Counted from the stretch's first letter, positions 26,601-34,622 are shown. The stretch is DNA of 46,209 bases from JAWUVP01 sp034112285 (GCA_034112285.1 JAWUVP010000026.1:1-46209), one strand, 5' to 3'. Program-made: numbers and translations. Notes: generated by a model from the sequence alone, not told the origin.

Positions 26601-27342
26601 TTCCAGTTGCTTGCCAGGTGAGGTGAGAGAGCACGTTGTCTAATTGTATGTGTGTTGTTAAATTTATAGGCAGGCTGACTTGGCTGTTGAGCTGCATGTT
26701 TTGCCAGTTACCGCTTGCCGTGAGTAGGGCGTTGATGTTTTGCACTTGCTGTTGCTGGCGAATGAACCTAAACCTTGCTCGCAAGGGAGCAAACACAATG
26801 TTACCTCGAAGTTGATACTCGGTTTTTTTGAGTGTTAACGTCAGGGGTGTCAGGTCAATGCCATTGGGCCTGATGGCAGCATTAAAGTGTAGCTTGTTAA
26901 GCTGGAAGTGTGAGGCACCGCGTTGGTAGCTAAAGTGTTGCACCGCCACGTCATTAGCATAAATTTTTAAGGGCATGTTAATGTGAGGTGTTTGCACGGC
27001 GGACTGCTTGCTCTCTCCCTTGGGAAGGCTAATGCTCAATTGCTCGGCATGCAGTTTATCAATATTTAAATCATTAAGAATGAGTGCGGCCAAATTGATT
27101 TGTAGGGCTATGTTTGTGCCTTGAATTTTTAGTGCGTGAAGTTGGTAAGAGAAATGTTTGATATTCATTTCTTGGTTTAAGCTACCAGAATTAAGTTCAA
27201 TACTTAACTGCCCAGGAACCACCTTACTAACGTTACGGCACAAAATGTCCAAGCCCGCATAGGTGTTGGAGAAAAACCAAACGCAAAAGAATAGGCAGAT
27301 AAAAAACACTAGCACAAAATATTTACTGGTGGCCTTAATCAT
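23605..27342 (-). CDS. tamB: Translocation and assembly module protein TamB (DUF490)
   Basis: One N-terminal helix (residues about 8-30) anchors this 1245-residue protein in the inner membrane. The rest is repetitive beta structure of the AsmA/TamB type, ending in the conserved DUF490 domain (ITNGKLLYAGGATTNPGLKIQA, here in part; LGKMLSPKLFIRYSIGL; terminal DLLYSWEHN). Its length is near E. coli TamB (1259). With TamA it spans the periplasm and helps insert outer-membrane proteins, and TamB-like proteins also carry phospholipids to the outer membrane. It overlaps the end of tamA by 4 bases (ATGA), showing coupled translation. Confidence 0.93.
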   Translation of the reverse strand: MIKATSKYFVLVFFICLFFCVWFFSNTYAGLDILCRNVSKVVPGQLSIELNSGSLNQEMNIKHFSYQLHALKIQGTNIALQINLAALILNDLNIDKLHAEQLSISLPKGESKQSAVQTPHINMPLKIYANDVAVQHFSYQRGASHFQLNKLHFNAAIRPNGIDLTPLTLTLKKTEYQLRGNIVFAPLRARFRFIRQQQQVQNINALLTASGNWQNMQLNSQVSLPINLTTHIQLDNVLSHLTWQATGNVTDLGILTAQRFMGNFNAKGNVQTLTLAAQLHSEQKNDPGTIELNLASKSLAQQQLQLNLAWENLLLQSKPRAESLSGTVNVMGTPQHYKLEVATDVQGEKVPNTQLSVVGEGDTQQLTLQHLALKTLQGSAEGTAQLNWKSDFNYQLGLMAKNIKPETKWVNWPGDISSQLTLNGDAQHLSLKLFNLKGDLRGQPLSGSLDAKLHRASLSAADGDMMVGAAHLAAHYTAKDDSNLRWDLNIPALEKIFPMAQGQLVSEGSLTLHNNFIATRGRIAANELTWQQYHVDNFSSQFAINTNPKLASTITLNSKNIRISHYQFQHIDMNLSGKNPSRKFDLSLQTEQGILFLNATSNLLDKDFQFNVSRLNLQSKSLGNWNLINAFKLRYHDNHINLHDFKWRANKQQINADLIFHNKKLRELNVQIKNLALNLFNFVLPTNIKLAGRLNLNSTYTLKENKINSEGTFGLVNSKILYPFHHQEQQLRINQAQIGYSIKDNALASQTKLHFNDNNTINLSANVSNIMPDNFWQQTHVTSGEMSSTIPNLKIIQAFLPGADKLSGQLNTQFKWNGTLLRPNLMGQISLLQGEIKLLAHGVDLKKLNLQIAAAKQQVNYKLTTESGKGHLTINGHSLPNKLWRTKLNIQGEDFAVDNTPHFKIAVSPNLQLILQKQRIDLTGKISFPRADIDLLQYSNVSSLPSDVEIIQAGTAQTNNSWSNYFYTTLNVELGKDVQLKTKLLSASLAGNIQLTDSPHSETTANGELTIPKGIVSAFGQKLSITNGKLLYAGGATTNPGLKIQATKTIKTFVDPNQNSLTNTGSSNSAIAAASQQVNVPMQRKNILVGVSVTHTLQQPHITLFSDQSDLTQADILSYLVLGYPMNKANNQQGEALLQAANALTSGDGQVSGLVSAVRNKLELNEVGFQSNNYLNPATNTVQENTSLVLGKMLSPKLFIRYSIGLILPINTLSASYSFDKNWSLQTESNSLGNGVDLLYSWEHN

Positions 27343-29054
27343 ATTAAGCCTCCCATACTAAATTGCACCATCGGATCTAGCGTGGTGTTACTCAACGATT
27401 TTGCAAAGGTTAATTCCATCACGCCGATGGGCGATTGCCAAACGGCGGCAATGCCTTGGCTACGTTGAATGTCCATTTCGCTAAAATCATCAAACGCATT
27501 GCCGGCATCTTGAAAATAGCCAGCATACCAATTGCCGTGTATACGATATTGATATTCTATACTGCCGGTGAGTAAGTCTTTAGCGGGCCCTAAGCTTTGA
27601 TAGGCATAGCCGCGAATGCTTTGGGTGCCGCCTGCGGTAAAACGTAAGCTTAGTGGGAGTAGCGTGTCATTATTGGTGTAAGTGGCGCCAACATCTGCAC
27701 GCATAAAAATGCGGTTGTTTTCGTTTAAGGGCGTTAAGTTTTTAAAGCGTAATTGAAATTGCGCAAAGCTTAAATCTGAAAGGGCATTTTTATCTGCGCC
27801 GCGCATATTCAAGCTTACACGCACACCATATTTTGGTTGTAATGGGTTGTTGGTATAAAGATAAAGCCAGGTGGCCGTTGGCATGAGCAAATGCACTGCT
27901 TGGGGCAACTCATCTTTAACGGTGAATTTTTCACTTTGAAATGATGCGCCATAAGTGATTTGCCAGCGGTTACGATTGTCGGTGTACAGCGCGCCATAAC
28001 GTTGTAAATTACTTTTACCCGCTTCACTGTTGTAGTTGGCTATATTGGTGCTCAAGCTATATTGTTGGTTGATGGGGTTGTTACCTGGAATGAAATAAGT
28101 GCTGGAAAAGCTATTTCCTATTTGTGAAATGTTATATGAGGTTTGTAAATGTTGCCCCTGCGCATTGATTAAGCGCCAATTCCAACCTAGCTGCCCTCGG
28201 TAGCCCGTATCAGTGCCATAACCTGCACCCACAAGGTATTGCATCGCTTTGAGCTTCTTCAATTCAAACTGTAGTGGAATGTGGTTGCTGCTATCGGGTT
28301 TTTTTTGTGTGATAGTGACATCAGAAAAATAACCACTGTTTGAAAGGTTTTGCTGTGCTTTCAATAATTTGGTGATGGAGTAGGGTTGCGCTGTTTTGAG
28401 CTGTAAATAGCGGGTTAGTAGGCTGTTATTGATGCCTACTTTGGAAAAACTTATCGCGCCATAATAATAGCGTGTTCCTGTATCGTATTTAAGGTTGATG
28501 CTTGCCGTAAAATTATTCAGGTTGATTTTAACCTTATGGTTTAATAAGGTGGCTTTAATGTAGCCTAAGCGATTGGCCAGGGCAAAAAAGCTTTGCTTGG
28601 CTTTGTCGTATTTATCACCATTAAATATAGAGCCTAGATGGACTGAAAAGTGTTTTTTCCAATGAATAAATTTAGGCATCTGTGCGCCAGGCCCGGTAAG
28701 GCTAATGTTAATTTGAGTAACATGCACGGCTAGGCCGGGGTGAATGATGTAATGAAAAAGCCATTGCTTATCACTGGTTTTTTCTGGGTGGCCACTAATG
28801 GTGGCAAAAAAGTAACCGTAGGGTTTCAACGCTTCTTGCACAATAGTTTGATTATTGAAAAATAAGCGATCAACTTGCTCAGTGCTATTATCCACAGGCT
28901 TTGTGGCTTGAAGAGCAGAGAGGACATTTTGCTGCGCATCCCCGTTTATTCCTTTGACATCATAGCGTATAATCACTTTTGCCTGACCACACTGCGGTAA
29001 AAGCAGCGGCAGCAGGCAGAGTAAGATTAACAGTATTTTCCAAGGGTTCAGCAT
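27339..29054 (-). CDS. tamA: Outer-membrane assembly factor TamA (Omp85 family)
   Basis: A signal peptide (KILLILLCLLPLLLPQCGQA) is followed by three POTRA-like domains and a C-terminal 16-strand barrel. The loop-6 signature is present as GGTQSIRGYAYQSLGP (residues about 480-495), and the last strand ends in Phe-containing VQFSMGGLI. The product of about 571 residues matches the family (577 in E. coli). I prefer the ATG at 29054; an in-frame GTG at 29060 is possible. The start codon shares the CATG palindrome at 29052-29055 with the divergent acetyltransferase gene, so each promoter must lie inside the other gene. Confidence 0.93.
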   Translation of the reverse strand: MLNPWKILLILLCLLPLLLPQCGQAKVIIRYDVKGINGDAQQNVLSALQATKPVDNSTEQVDRLFFNNQTIVQEALKPYGYFFATISGHPEKTSDKQWLFHYIIHPGLAVHVTQINISLTGPGAQMPKFIHWKKHFSVHLGSIFNGDKYDKAKQSFFALANRLGYIKATLLNHKVKINLNNFTASINLKYDTGTRYYYGAISFSKVGINNSLLTRYLQLKTAQPYSITKLLKAQQNLSNSGYFSDVTITQKKPDSSNHIPLQFELKKLKAMQYLVGAGYGTDTGYRGQLGWNWRLINAQGQHLQTSYNISQIGNSFSSTYFIPGNNPINQQYSLSTNIANYNSEAGKSNLQRYGALYTDNRNRWQITYGASFQSEKFTVKDELPQAVHLLMPTATWLYLYTNNPLQPKYGVRVSLNMRGADKNALSDLSFAQFQLRFKNLTPLNENNRIFMRADVGATYTNNDTLLPLSLRFTAGGTQSIRGYAYQSLGPAKDLLTGSIEYQYRIHGNWYAGYFQDAGNAFDDFSEMDIQRSQGIAAVWQSPIGVMELTFAKSLSNTTLDPMVQFSMGGLI

Positions 29055-29589
29055 GAGCACATTCTACCAAAATAAACGCATACGTATAAGGCCCTATGAA
29101 GAAAATGATGCCGCAGGCATGTTTGAGTGCGTCAGTCAGTCAATTAAAGAAATGAAAGCTTACCTACCCTGGGTGCATGACAGGTTTTCCCTGCAAGATT
29201 GCAAAAATTGGATATATAATGCGCAGATGATTTGGCCCACAGGTCGTCAATATGACTTTGTGATTGAAGAGCGCGGCATGGCGAAACGCTTTCTCGGTGG
29301 TGTGGGACTATTAAATGTTAACCCACCTTACGCCATCTTAGGTTACTGGTTGCGAACAGACTTTACCGGCAAAGGCATCACCACCGAAGCTTGCCAGCTA
29401 GTGTTCGAGTTTGCCAAAGAGGTGTTGGGTTTAGAAGAGATCACTATCTACATGTCAGAAGGTAATGCCGGCAGTATCGCCATTGCTAATAAGCTGGGTG
29501 CAAAATACGTGGAAACCAAAAAAAATCATGAATTTGTTGATGGTCAACAGTTGAACTGTCGGTTTTATAGGTTGTCATTAAAATCATAG
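29053..29589 (+). CDS. GNAT acetyltransferase, RimJ/RimL type
   Basis: The 178-residue protein shows the RimJ/RimL layout: RIRPYEENDAAGMFECV at the start, ILGYWLRTDFTGKGITTEA as the acetyl-CoA binding motif A (residues about 95-113), and NAGSIAIANKLGAKYVETKK as the following helix and strand. The closest known relatives acetylate the N-terminal residue of ribosomal proteins such as L7/L12, but many members act on other amines, so the substrate is open. AAGGG lies 6 bases before the ATG. It overlaps the tamA start head to head and converges with the next gene. Confidence 0.85.
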   Translation: MSTFYQNKRIRIRPYEENDAAGMFECVSQSIKEMKAYLPWVHDRFSLQDCKNWIYNAQMIWPTGRQYDFVIEERGMAKRFLGGVGLLNVNPPYAILGYWLRTDFTGKGITTEACQLVFEFAKEVLGLEEITIYMSEGNAGSIAIANKLGAKYVETKKNHEFVDGQQLNCRFYRLSLKS

Positions 29590-29599
29590 TGGGTTGAGT

Positions 29600-30862
29600 T
29601 TATATTTCGCACAACGCTTTCAATACAGCTCGGGTTTTATCCCAATCAAAACCGGTAATCGCTAAGCGAGCTTCCAAGACGATTTCTGCCGCGAGCTTAG
29701 GATAATCGACATGTCTATCATGACATTGCTGTTCAGCTATAAAGCCCATTAACCTATCAAAATATAGTACCTTATCACTGGAGTGGTTATATTGAAATCT
29801 GTATTGATCAATAGCGAAGTATAAACAAGCAACTTCGCGTTCATTAAACAAGCTGTCCACGCCACGTTCATATAATGGCACGATATCCTTATCGGCATAG
29901 TTTTCACAGTTTTTTGTAATCCAGGGCGGGTAACCAGGTCGCCTTATAACGCATAGATTTTTGCTGTCTATTTCTGCTCTTAGATGGAAGAATCCAAGCC
30001 AGTATAGTTTAGTGATGAATCCTGGTTCACCCGGCATGCTTTTCGGAAGGAATTCGCCACACTGTCTTGCTAGCTCATCCAATTGCGGCCGCCTTTGCTT
30101 GGTGTACACATCATAGAAAAGCTCACCTTGTTTTTTTTGGTTAACCAACATAGTTTGATATGGCATGTATACACGCTCATGAGTGAAAAATATTGTTTGC
30201 AGTTTTCTGAGTAAGGCATTATCTATGGGAATAATTTCTGTATGACTCAAATCCTCCGCCACTCTAGCGAATGAAAAATTTATTTGTAGATGCTGTTTAG
30301 CATCATCATCTTTTTTTGTATCAATGGATAGTACAATACCATCTCTATACGAATATACTTTTTTGGACACCCGTAGAAAGATTGGGTTCCCTCGTATCTC
30401 TGGTGATCGGCTAAGATCTAGAGCGGGAATAACAATGCGCTTATCCTTGCTGTTGGAGACTAGCCCGGTAATGGCACGCTGTATTATAGCGAGTGCGTTA
30501 TAAACCTCTAATGCATGCTCGTTCTCAACTGGCGAAGTGATATATTCAACGCACCATCGATTATCTGCCATTGTTTCTGAAAGCATTTTCAATTCAAAAT
30601 CAATTAGTTCTCCAGACTGGCTCCGTAAACTGACATCATAAAGCCCCAAGGTGAAATCAACCCAGAGCTCTGCATGTTTATCTGAACAAACCAAAACATG
30701 TGTGTAACACTCAAGTTCGAACCCGACACGTAAGGGCGTTTGTTGTCCGTTTTTGATCACTTTTTCTGAACAGGAATAGCAATAGGGGCTGTTGAGGCCT
30801 GCGGGGTTAACCCTGCAGATCTGTTCCTGACAGCCAGTGGGAAAGTTTTTACAGGGAATCAT
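29600..30862 (-). CDS. Putative amidoligase-like protein with N-terminal Cys cluster
   Basis: Residues 4-31 contain five Cys (C4, C11, C16, C28, C31), ending in a YCYSC knuckle that suggests zinc binding. Next comes a pattern like the amidoligase/glutamate-cysteine ligase fold: VGFELECY (residues 46-53), YDVSLRSQSGE (75-85), WCVEYITSPVE (103-113) and HLQINFSF (191-198). In that superfamily the acidic residues of the first and third elements bind Mg-ATP. The remaining 220 residues, including FHLRAEIDSKNLCVIRRPGY, are mixed alpha/beta. If right, it would form an amide bond between a carboxylate and an amine, for example on a peptide or protein. No signal peptide or membrane segment is present. 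A GAGAG ribosome site precedes the ATG. The fold is my inference from motif spacing; an unrelated function is possible. Confidence 0.5.
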   Translation of the reverse strand: MIPCKNFPTGCQEQICRVNPAGLNSPYCYSCSEKVIKNGQQTPLRVGFELECYTHVLVCSDKHAELWVDFTLGLYDVSLRSQSGELIDFELKMLSETMADNRWCVEYITSPVENEHALEVYNALAIIQRAITGLVSNSKDKRIVIPALDLSRSPEIRGNPIFLRVSKKVYSYRDGIVLSIDTKKDDDAKQHLQINFSFARVAEDLSHTEIIPIDNALLRKLQTIFFTHERVYMPYQTMLVNQKKQGELFYDVYTKQRRPQLDELARQCGEFLPKSMPGEPGFITKLYWLGFFHLRAEIDSKNLCVIRRPGYPPWITKNCENYADKDIVPLYERGVDSLFNEREVACLYFAIDQYRFQYNHSSDKVLYFDRLMGFIAEQQCHDRHVDYPKLAAEIVLEARLAITGFDWDKTRAVLKALCEI

Positions 30863-31088
30863 TATGGTCTCTCGCTTTTGATGTCATGATTTATTGTTCT
30901 GATGAGCAATAATGTATCAAGTTTAGCTTAGCGTAACATTAAGGGGCATAATTTATTTGAATCAATATAGTTGGAAATAGAAAATTTATTCCCCTTTTCC
31001 TGCGAACCGGAGATAGGAAGCCGAACTGGCAGATTTACCATGGAGGGTTACGGGATTTACACGAGGATTGGAAAAATTATCGTTTAAT
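30863..31088. other. Non-coding stretch downstream of tRNA-Leu
   Basis: Together with the tRNA and the ZIP-gene promoter this makes a 402-base gap without a protein gene. A weak stem (GGGG near 30943 with CCCC at 30991-30994 and AT-rich inner pairing) could end the tRNA transcript on the minus strand. I recognise no other gene; the GC-richer part at 31000-31075 resembles nothing I can name. Confidence 0.35.
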
Positions 31089-31175
31089 TGGTACCGAGGG
31101 TCGGATTCGAACCGACACGGTATTGCTACCACCGGATTTTGAATCCGGCGTGTCTACCAGTTTCACCACCCCGGC
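31089..31175 (-). tRNA. tRNA-Leu (anticodon CAA)
   Basis: The minus strand folds as a class II tRNA of 87 bases including an encoded CCA. The anticodon stem CCGGA/TCCGG closes the loop TTCAAAA, giving anticodon CAA, and the D arm contains TGGTAGAC as in other leucine tRNAs. A long variable arm and the T loop TTCGAAT follow. The acceptor stem is GCCGGGG against CCTCGGT, so the first pair is G1-U72 instead of the usual G-C. It reads UUG codons. Confidence 0.95.
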
Positions 31176-31227
31176 ACCGAGATGAGCGGGGAGTATAGCA
31201 CAATTATATAGCTTGAAAAGGGCGAAA

Positions 31228-31256
31228 TTGCATTCAGAGAGGAAGGACTTTATAAT
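31228..31256 (+). promoter_or_regulatory. Strong sigma-70-type promoter of the ZIP-like gene
   Basis: TTGCAT (31228-31233) and TATAAT (31251-31256) are 17 bases apart, nearly consensus. The -10 ends 8 bases before the ATG at 31265, and no ribosome site lies between, so the transcript would begin within about two bases of the start codon. Confidence 0.6.
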
Positions 31257-31264
31257 CTACGGTT

Positions 31265-32014
31265 ATGGATACTACATTAGATTATCATCATATTATCGCC
31301 TTAGGGCTCTGCACACTAACCTTGGCTATTTGTCATTATCTGTCGCCGTATCTTAAGCGTGTTCCGGGGTTAGATCCAAAGCGCATTACCTCGTTTGCGG
31401 GTGGGGTGGCAGTGGGCTATGTGTTTTTGCACATGCTGCCCGAAATTGTGGAAAGCCATCACAAAATCCATGCTTTATTGTCTGCCCACGGCGCAATGTC
31501 GCCTTTTAAAGATTTAGCGGTGTTTGTGATTGCGTTGTTGGGGTTTGAGTTATTTTATGTGTTAGACCGCTTAACGTATAATGGGCAAACGACTAACCAA
31601 AATGCGGCTTATCGCTTGAATTTGGGTATGTATTTTATTTATAACTTTATTATTACTTATACGTTAATTTTACGCGTAGCGTCTGGGCTTTTTTATGCCG
31701 TGTTGTTTACGGCGGCGATGGGATTACATTTTGTTTTGAGTGATAATCATTTTATGCGTTATTATCCTAATTTGTTTGGTAGGCGTACGCATATTTTTCT
31801 GGTTGCGGGTTTGTTGTGTGGCTTCGTCGCTTCGTTATTGCTACCGGTGAATATTTATGCCGCGGCCATGCTAACCGCCTTTTTATCGGGGGCTGTTTTG
31901 TATAATGCTTTTTCTGAAGAAATTGCATTAGAGCGTCAAAGTAGCATCGGGTTTTTCTTTCTGGGTACGGGCGTCATGGCCGTGTTGCTTGCGGCCGAGT
32001 TATTGCACTTTTAA
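31265..32014 (+). CDS. ZIP-like multi-pass membrane protein
   Basis: Seven or eight hydrophobic segments span 249 residues. SFAGGVAVGYVFLHMLPEI (residues about 43-61) resembles the ZIP metal-transporter segment with its His and LPE, and AFLSGAVLYNAFSEEI near residues 206-222 resembles a later ZIP helix. The middle contains MGLHFVLSDNHF, with His and Asp where ZIPs carry metal ligands, but the canonical HNxxDG motif is not exact. A divalent-metal transporter is therefore possible but unproven. It is transcribed from a near-consensus promoter with no leader and converges with the sensor kinase gene. Confidence 0.6.
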   Translation: MDTTLDYHHIIALGLCTLTLAICHYLSPYLKRVPGLDPKRITSFAGGVAVGYVFLHMLPEIVESHHKIHALLSAHGAMSPFKDLAVFVIALLGFELFYVLDRLTYNGQTTNQNAAYRLNLGMYFIYNFIITYTLILRVASGLFYAVLFTAAMGLHFVLSDNHFMRYYPNLFGRRTHIFLVAGLLCGFVASLLLPVNIYAAAMLTAFLSGAVLYNAFSEEIALERQSSIGFFFLGTGVMAVLLAAELLHF

Positions 32015-32034
32015 GGTAGGTGTCCCTGGGCTGA

Positions 32035-33345
32035 CTACTTGCCCATTGCCAGAATGGGAAAGTTTAAAACGAACTCCGTGTATTCGCCCAATTTTGATTC
32101 CACATCAATTGAGCCGCCAAAACTTTCCATTGCCAACCTGCAGTAGGTTAAGCCCATGCCCGTATTATTGGGGGTTTTGGAGTAAAACATATCGAATAGT
32201 TTTGCTTGTGCTTCGGGGCTTAAGCCTTTTGCCGTGTCTCGAAAACGTAGGGTGTTGTGTATTCTACCTTTAGCCAAGCGAATATAGACTTCACCTTTTT
32301 CGGCTTCGGCTATAGCATAGAATGCATTTTTTATCAGATTAAAAATGATATGAATCACCAACAAATCGTCGCCATGAAAATAAAAATCATGATCTTTTTC
32401 AAAATGCACCAACTGAATTTGGTCTTTTGGGTTAAAAGGATAGCGAATTATAGCAGCCTGAATGCAGCTGCCCACGGAGTGCTTGTCAAACACGTCTGGA
32501 TTAATGACTTCGCGATTGGCATTGGTTAATAGTGTGTCAATGACGGTGTTGGAGTAGGTGACTTCTGAGTCAATGTTATCCATTACCTTTGTAATATGTT
32601 TAAATTCTTTAGGGTAAATCGTGGGAATGTCGAGTTGGGCCTCGGCTGCGACTTGATAGGTTTCTATCAGCTTGGGAATAAACTTTCGAATACCAACTGC
32701 ACCGGCACGAATAGACAGCAGCGGGGTGCGTAGTTCATGGGCAATGCTGGCGACGACGGCTTTGATGGCGGCAAGTTGTTTTTCGAGCTGGCGGTTTTTT
32801 CTAATGCGCGAGGCATTCTGGGAAAAGAATACGCCGATGATGATTGTCCACAAGCAGGTGCTAAGAATATCGAGAATTTCATTGTTGGCGAATAGTAACG
32901 GGCCGTGTTGAGTAAATAAGATGTAAATAACACCGCCTACTATACCGCTGATTAAAATAACAATAAAACTTAGCCAATCAACAATTAAGATCAAGGTGAA
33001 TATGATCATAAGAAAATTAACCAGCTCCATGCTGGTATAGTGTTGCGCGCGAAAGTAGTAAACGGTATTAACCAGCGGCAAACACCAGGTGACGACAAGA
33101 CACCAATAGAGTGTGTAAAACGGTTTTAAACAGTTGGGCCAATAGTTTTTGAGTAAAAGCAACAAACAAAGAACAATTGCAAAATTGTGAGCGAGGGCGT
33201 AAGGATAGCTTGCCTCGGTTGAAGGTTCCCATAACCAGACTAAGTAATCAATAACATAGTTAACAATTTGATAGCCAGCAAAAAGCCGATAAGGAAAGCC
33301 ATGTATATAGCCATAAGAGGTTAATTTGTCTAAAAATGTGCGCAT
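32035..33345 (-). CDS. CqsS/LqsS-like quorum-sensing sensor histidine kinase
   Basis: Six membrane helices fill residues about 20-175, as in the alpha-hydroxyketone receptors CqsS (Vibrio) and LqsS (Legionella). The kinase core follows: IAHELRTPL with phospho-acceptor His203, FNLIKNAFYAI as N box (N336, N340), FRDTAKGLS as G1 box (Asp370, with Ala in place of a common Gly) and NTGMGLTYCRLAMESFGG. The stretch FDKHSVGSCIQAA (286-298) and the spacing to the N box also recall CqsS. At 436 residues there is no receiver domain, unlike CqsS and like LqsS. It would sense a small lipophilic signal and phosphorylate a separate regulator not in the window. It is the last gene of a probable operon, 26 bases after the YcaO gene. 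The CqsS/LqsS relationship is by remembered sequence similarity. Confidence 0.75.
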   Translation of the reverse strand: MRTFLDKLTSYGYIHGFPYRLFAGYQIVNYVIDYLVWLWEPSTEASYPYALAHNFAIVLCLLLLLKNYWPNCLKPFYTLYWCLVVTWCLPLVNTVYYFRAQHYTSMELVNFLMIIFTLILIVDWLSFIVILISGIVGGVIYILFTQHGPLLFANNEILDILSTCLWTIIIGVFFSQNASRIRKNRQLEKQLAAIKAVVASIAHELRTPLLSIRAGAVGIRKFIPKLIETYQVAAEAQLDIPTIYPKEFKHITKVMDNIDSEVTYSNTVIDTLLTNANREVINPDVFDKHSVGSCIQAAIIRYPFNPKDQIQLVHFEKDHDFYFHGDDLLVIHIIFNLIKNAFYAIAEAEKGEVYIRLAKGRIHNTLRFRDTAKGLSPEAQAKLFDMFYSKTPNNTGMGLTYCRLAMESFGGSIDVESKLGEYTEFVLNFPILAMGK

Positions 33346-33371
33346 GAAGTCATCCGTGATAGTTGCTCAGG

Positions 33372-34622
33372 TTAGGCGGCGCTCTGCAATTTGCTGCGTA
33401 ATCGCGGTCCAAATGTAGGGATAATGCCTTTGAGCAAGGATAACAAATCTTCAGCTTCAGGTATAGTGATGGCAACAGTGCAACTATTGGCCGATTGGTA
33501 CAAGATAGTGTGGTACAGCGAGAAATTCGTAGCGCTAACGGTTGCGACGACTTCATTTAGATAATGCTGTAGATCGCTGGGTAAGTGCTCGTCATTTGAG
33601 CTAAAATCTAGATGAGGAATCTGTTCAATTATGTCAGCGATATTAAATTTAGCGCAATGCATTAACTCTGGCAGATTGGCAAAGGCCTCAAGTGTGTAGT
33701 CAAATTCTTGAATAGCAACGCGCTCGTAGCTCAACAGCAGCTCTAAGCATTCTGAACAGGCGCGGTAAAGGGCATTTTCGTCCGATAACGATGCGCCAAA
33801 ACCTTTTAGGGGTAAAAGGTGATGGTCTGAAGCCACGCTAACGCTATAACAAGGTACGTCGAAAGGGGTATTAAGCTTCAATATATACGCTTTAGAGCCG
33901 GTAAGACGTTCGATTTGGGCTATCAGCGTCTTATTTTTATCGGAAATAGAGTCCTTATTGATGGCCGTTAACGCAGAGTAATTTTTTTGCATGAAGGCAT
34001 CAACCACTAAAATTGAGATGGCATCTCGCTCAATGATTTCCAAAATGCCATGAATTAGCGCTTCGGTATGATTACAGCCAATGGCTACGCCATTATTGCT
34101 GTTTTGAAAATAAAGTTTTTCAGACGGGAAATCATCCCCCGGAACTTTCTTACCTAGAAGGTAAAAAGGGTTGATGCTAGCAGCCGGGATGTGAATGCTC
34201 TGATCTTCATTGAAATAGTTTTTATATTCTACCCAAGCCATTGGAGTATGGTGGAAGGCCTCTTGGTTAATCAGCTCCAACGGTAGTTTGTTGGCGACGA
34301 TTTGTTTGTCCTGCTCACAAACTTGCGCATAAGATAATAATTCTGCTTTGGCAGGAAAGTGGCCAATATCAGATGCATAGGTTTCAAAGGCCTCAAATTT
34401 TGAGCCCACGCAGGCTTCTTCGGGTGAGCCTTTGCCAAAGCCGCGCGCCAAAAAATTGCCTTGGCTGTCTGATAGGCGAGTTTCAAAACAAGATTGAGGT
34501 ACGGAAGCGTTGAGTTCGGTAGTTTCCACAAAAAAGTTAAATTGTTGCAGTTCAGCAGTGATCTTTTTATCGGCCTGCTCGAGAGTGAGTGACCTCTCGA
34601 GCGGTACTTCAGGTTTGATCAT
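33372..34622 (-). CDS. YcaO-domain protein (ATP-dependent backbone cyclodehydratase/thioamide family)
   Basis: The 416-residue protein shows YcaO motifs in order: FGKGSPEEACVGSKFEAFE (residues 62-80), SNNGVAIGCNHTEALIHG (175-192) running into LEIIERDA (194-201), and GFGASLSDENALYRACSE (274-291). The conserved acidic residues E77, E80, E195, E198 and E291 fit Mg-ATP binding. YcaO enzymes activate a peptide backbone amide with ATP to form azoline rings, thioamides or amidines; others have no known substrate. It ends IPTFGPRLRSKLQSAA, without the PxPxP tail of azoline-forming members. No E1-like partner or dehydrogenase gene is adjacent. Its ATG overlaps the stop of a 42-codon ORF (ATGA), and a CqsS-like kinase follows after 26 bases. 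Confidence 0.85.
   Translation of the reverse strand: MIKPEVPLERSLTLEQADKKITAELQQFNFFVETTELNASVPQSCFETRLSDSQGNFLARGFGKGSPEEACVGSKFEAFETYASDIGHFPAKAELLSYAQVCEQDKQIVANKLPLELINQEAFHHTPMAWVEYKNYFNEDQSIHIPAASINPFYLLGKKVPGDDFPSEKLYFQNSNNGVAIGCNHTEALIHGILEIIERDAISILVVDAFMQKNYSALTAINKDSISDKNKTLIAQIERLTGSKAYILKLNTPFDVPCYSVSVASDHHLLPLKGFGASLSDENALYRACSECLELLLSYERVAIQEFDYTLEAFANLPELMHCAKFNIADIIEQIPHLDFSSNDEHLPSDLQHYLNEVVATVSATNFSLYHTILYQSANSCTVAITIPEAEDLLSLLKGIIPTFGPRLRSKLQSAA

Noticed and set aside
31000..31075. Possible second tRNA or tRNA fragment beside tRNA-Leu
   Set aside because: Fragments such as GCGAACCGG look tRNA-like but no cloverleaf with an anticodon arm can be built.
31989..32273. Plus-strand ORF of 94 codons at the end of the ZIP-like gene
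   Set aside because: It is a frame shadow lying antisense to the kinase G1/G2 boxes.
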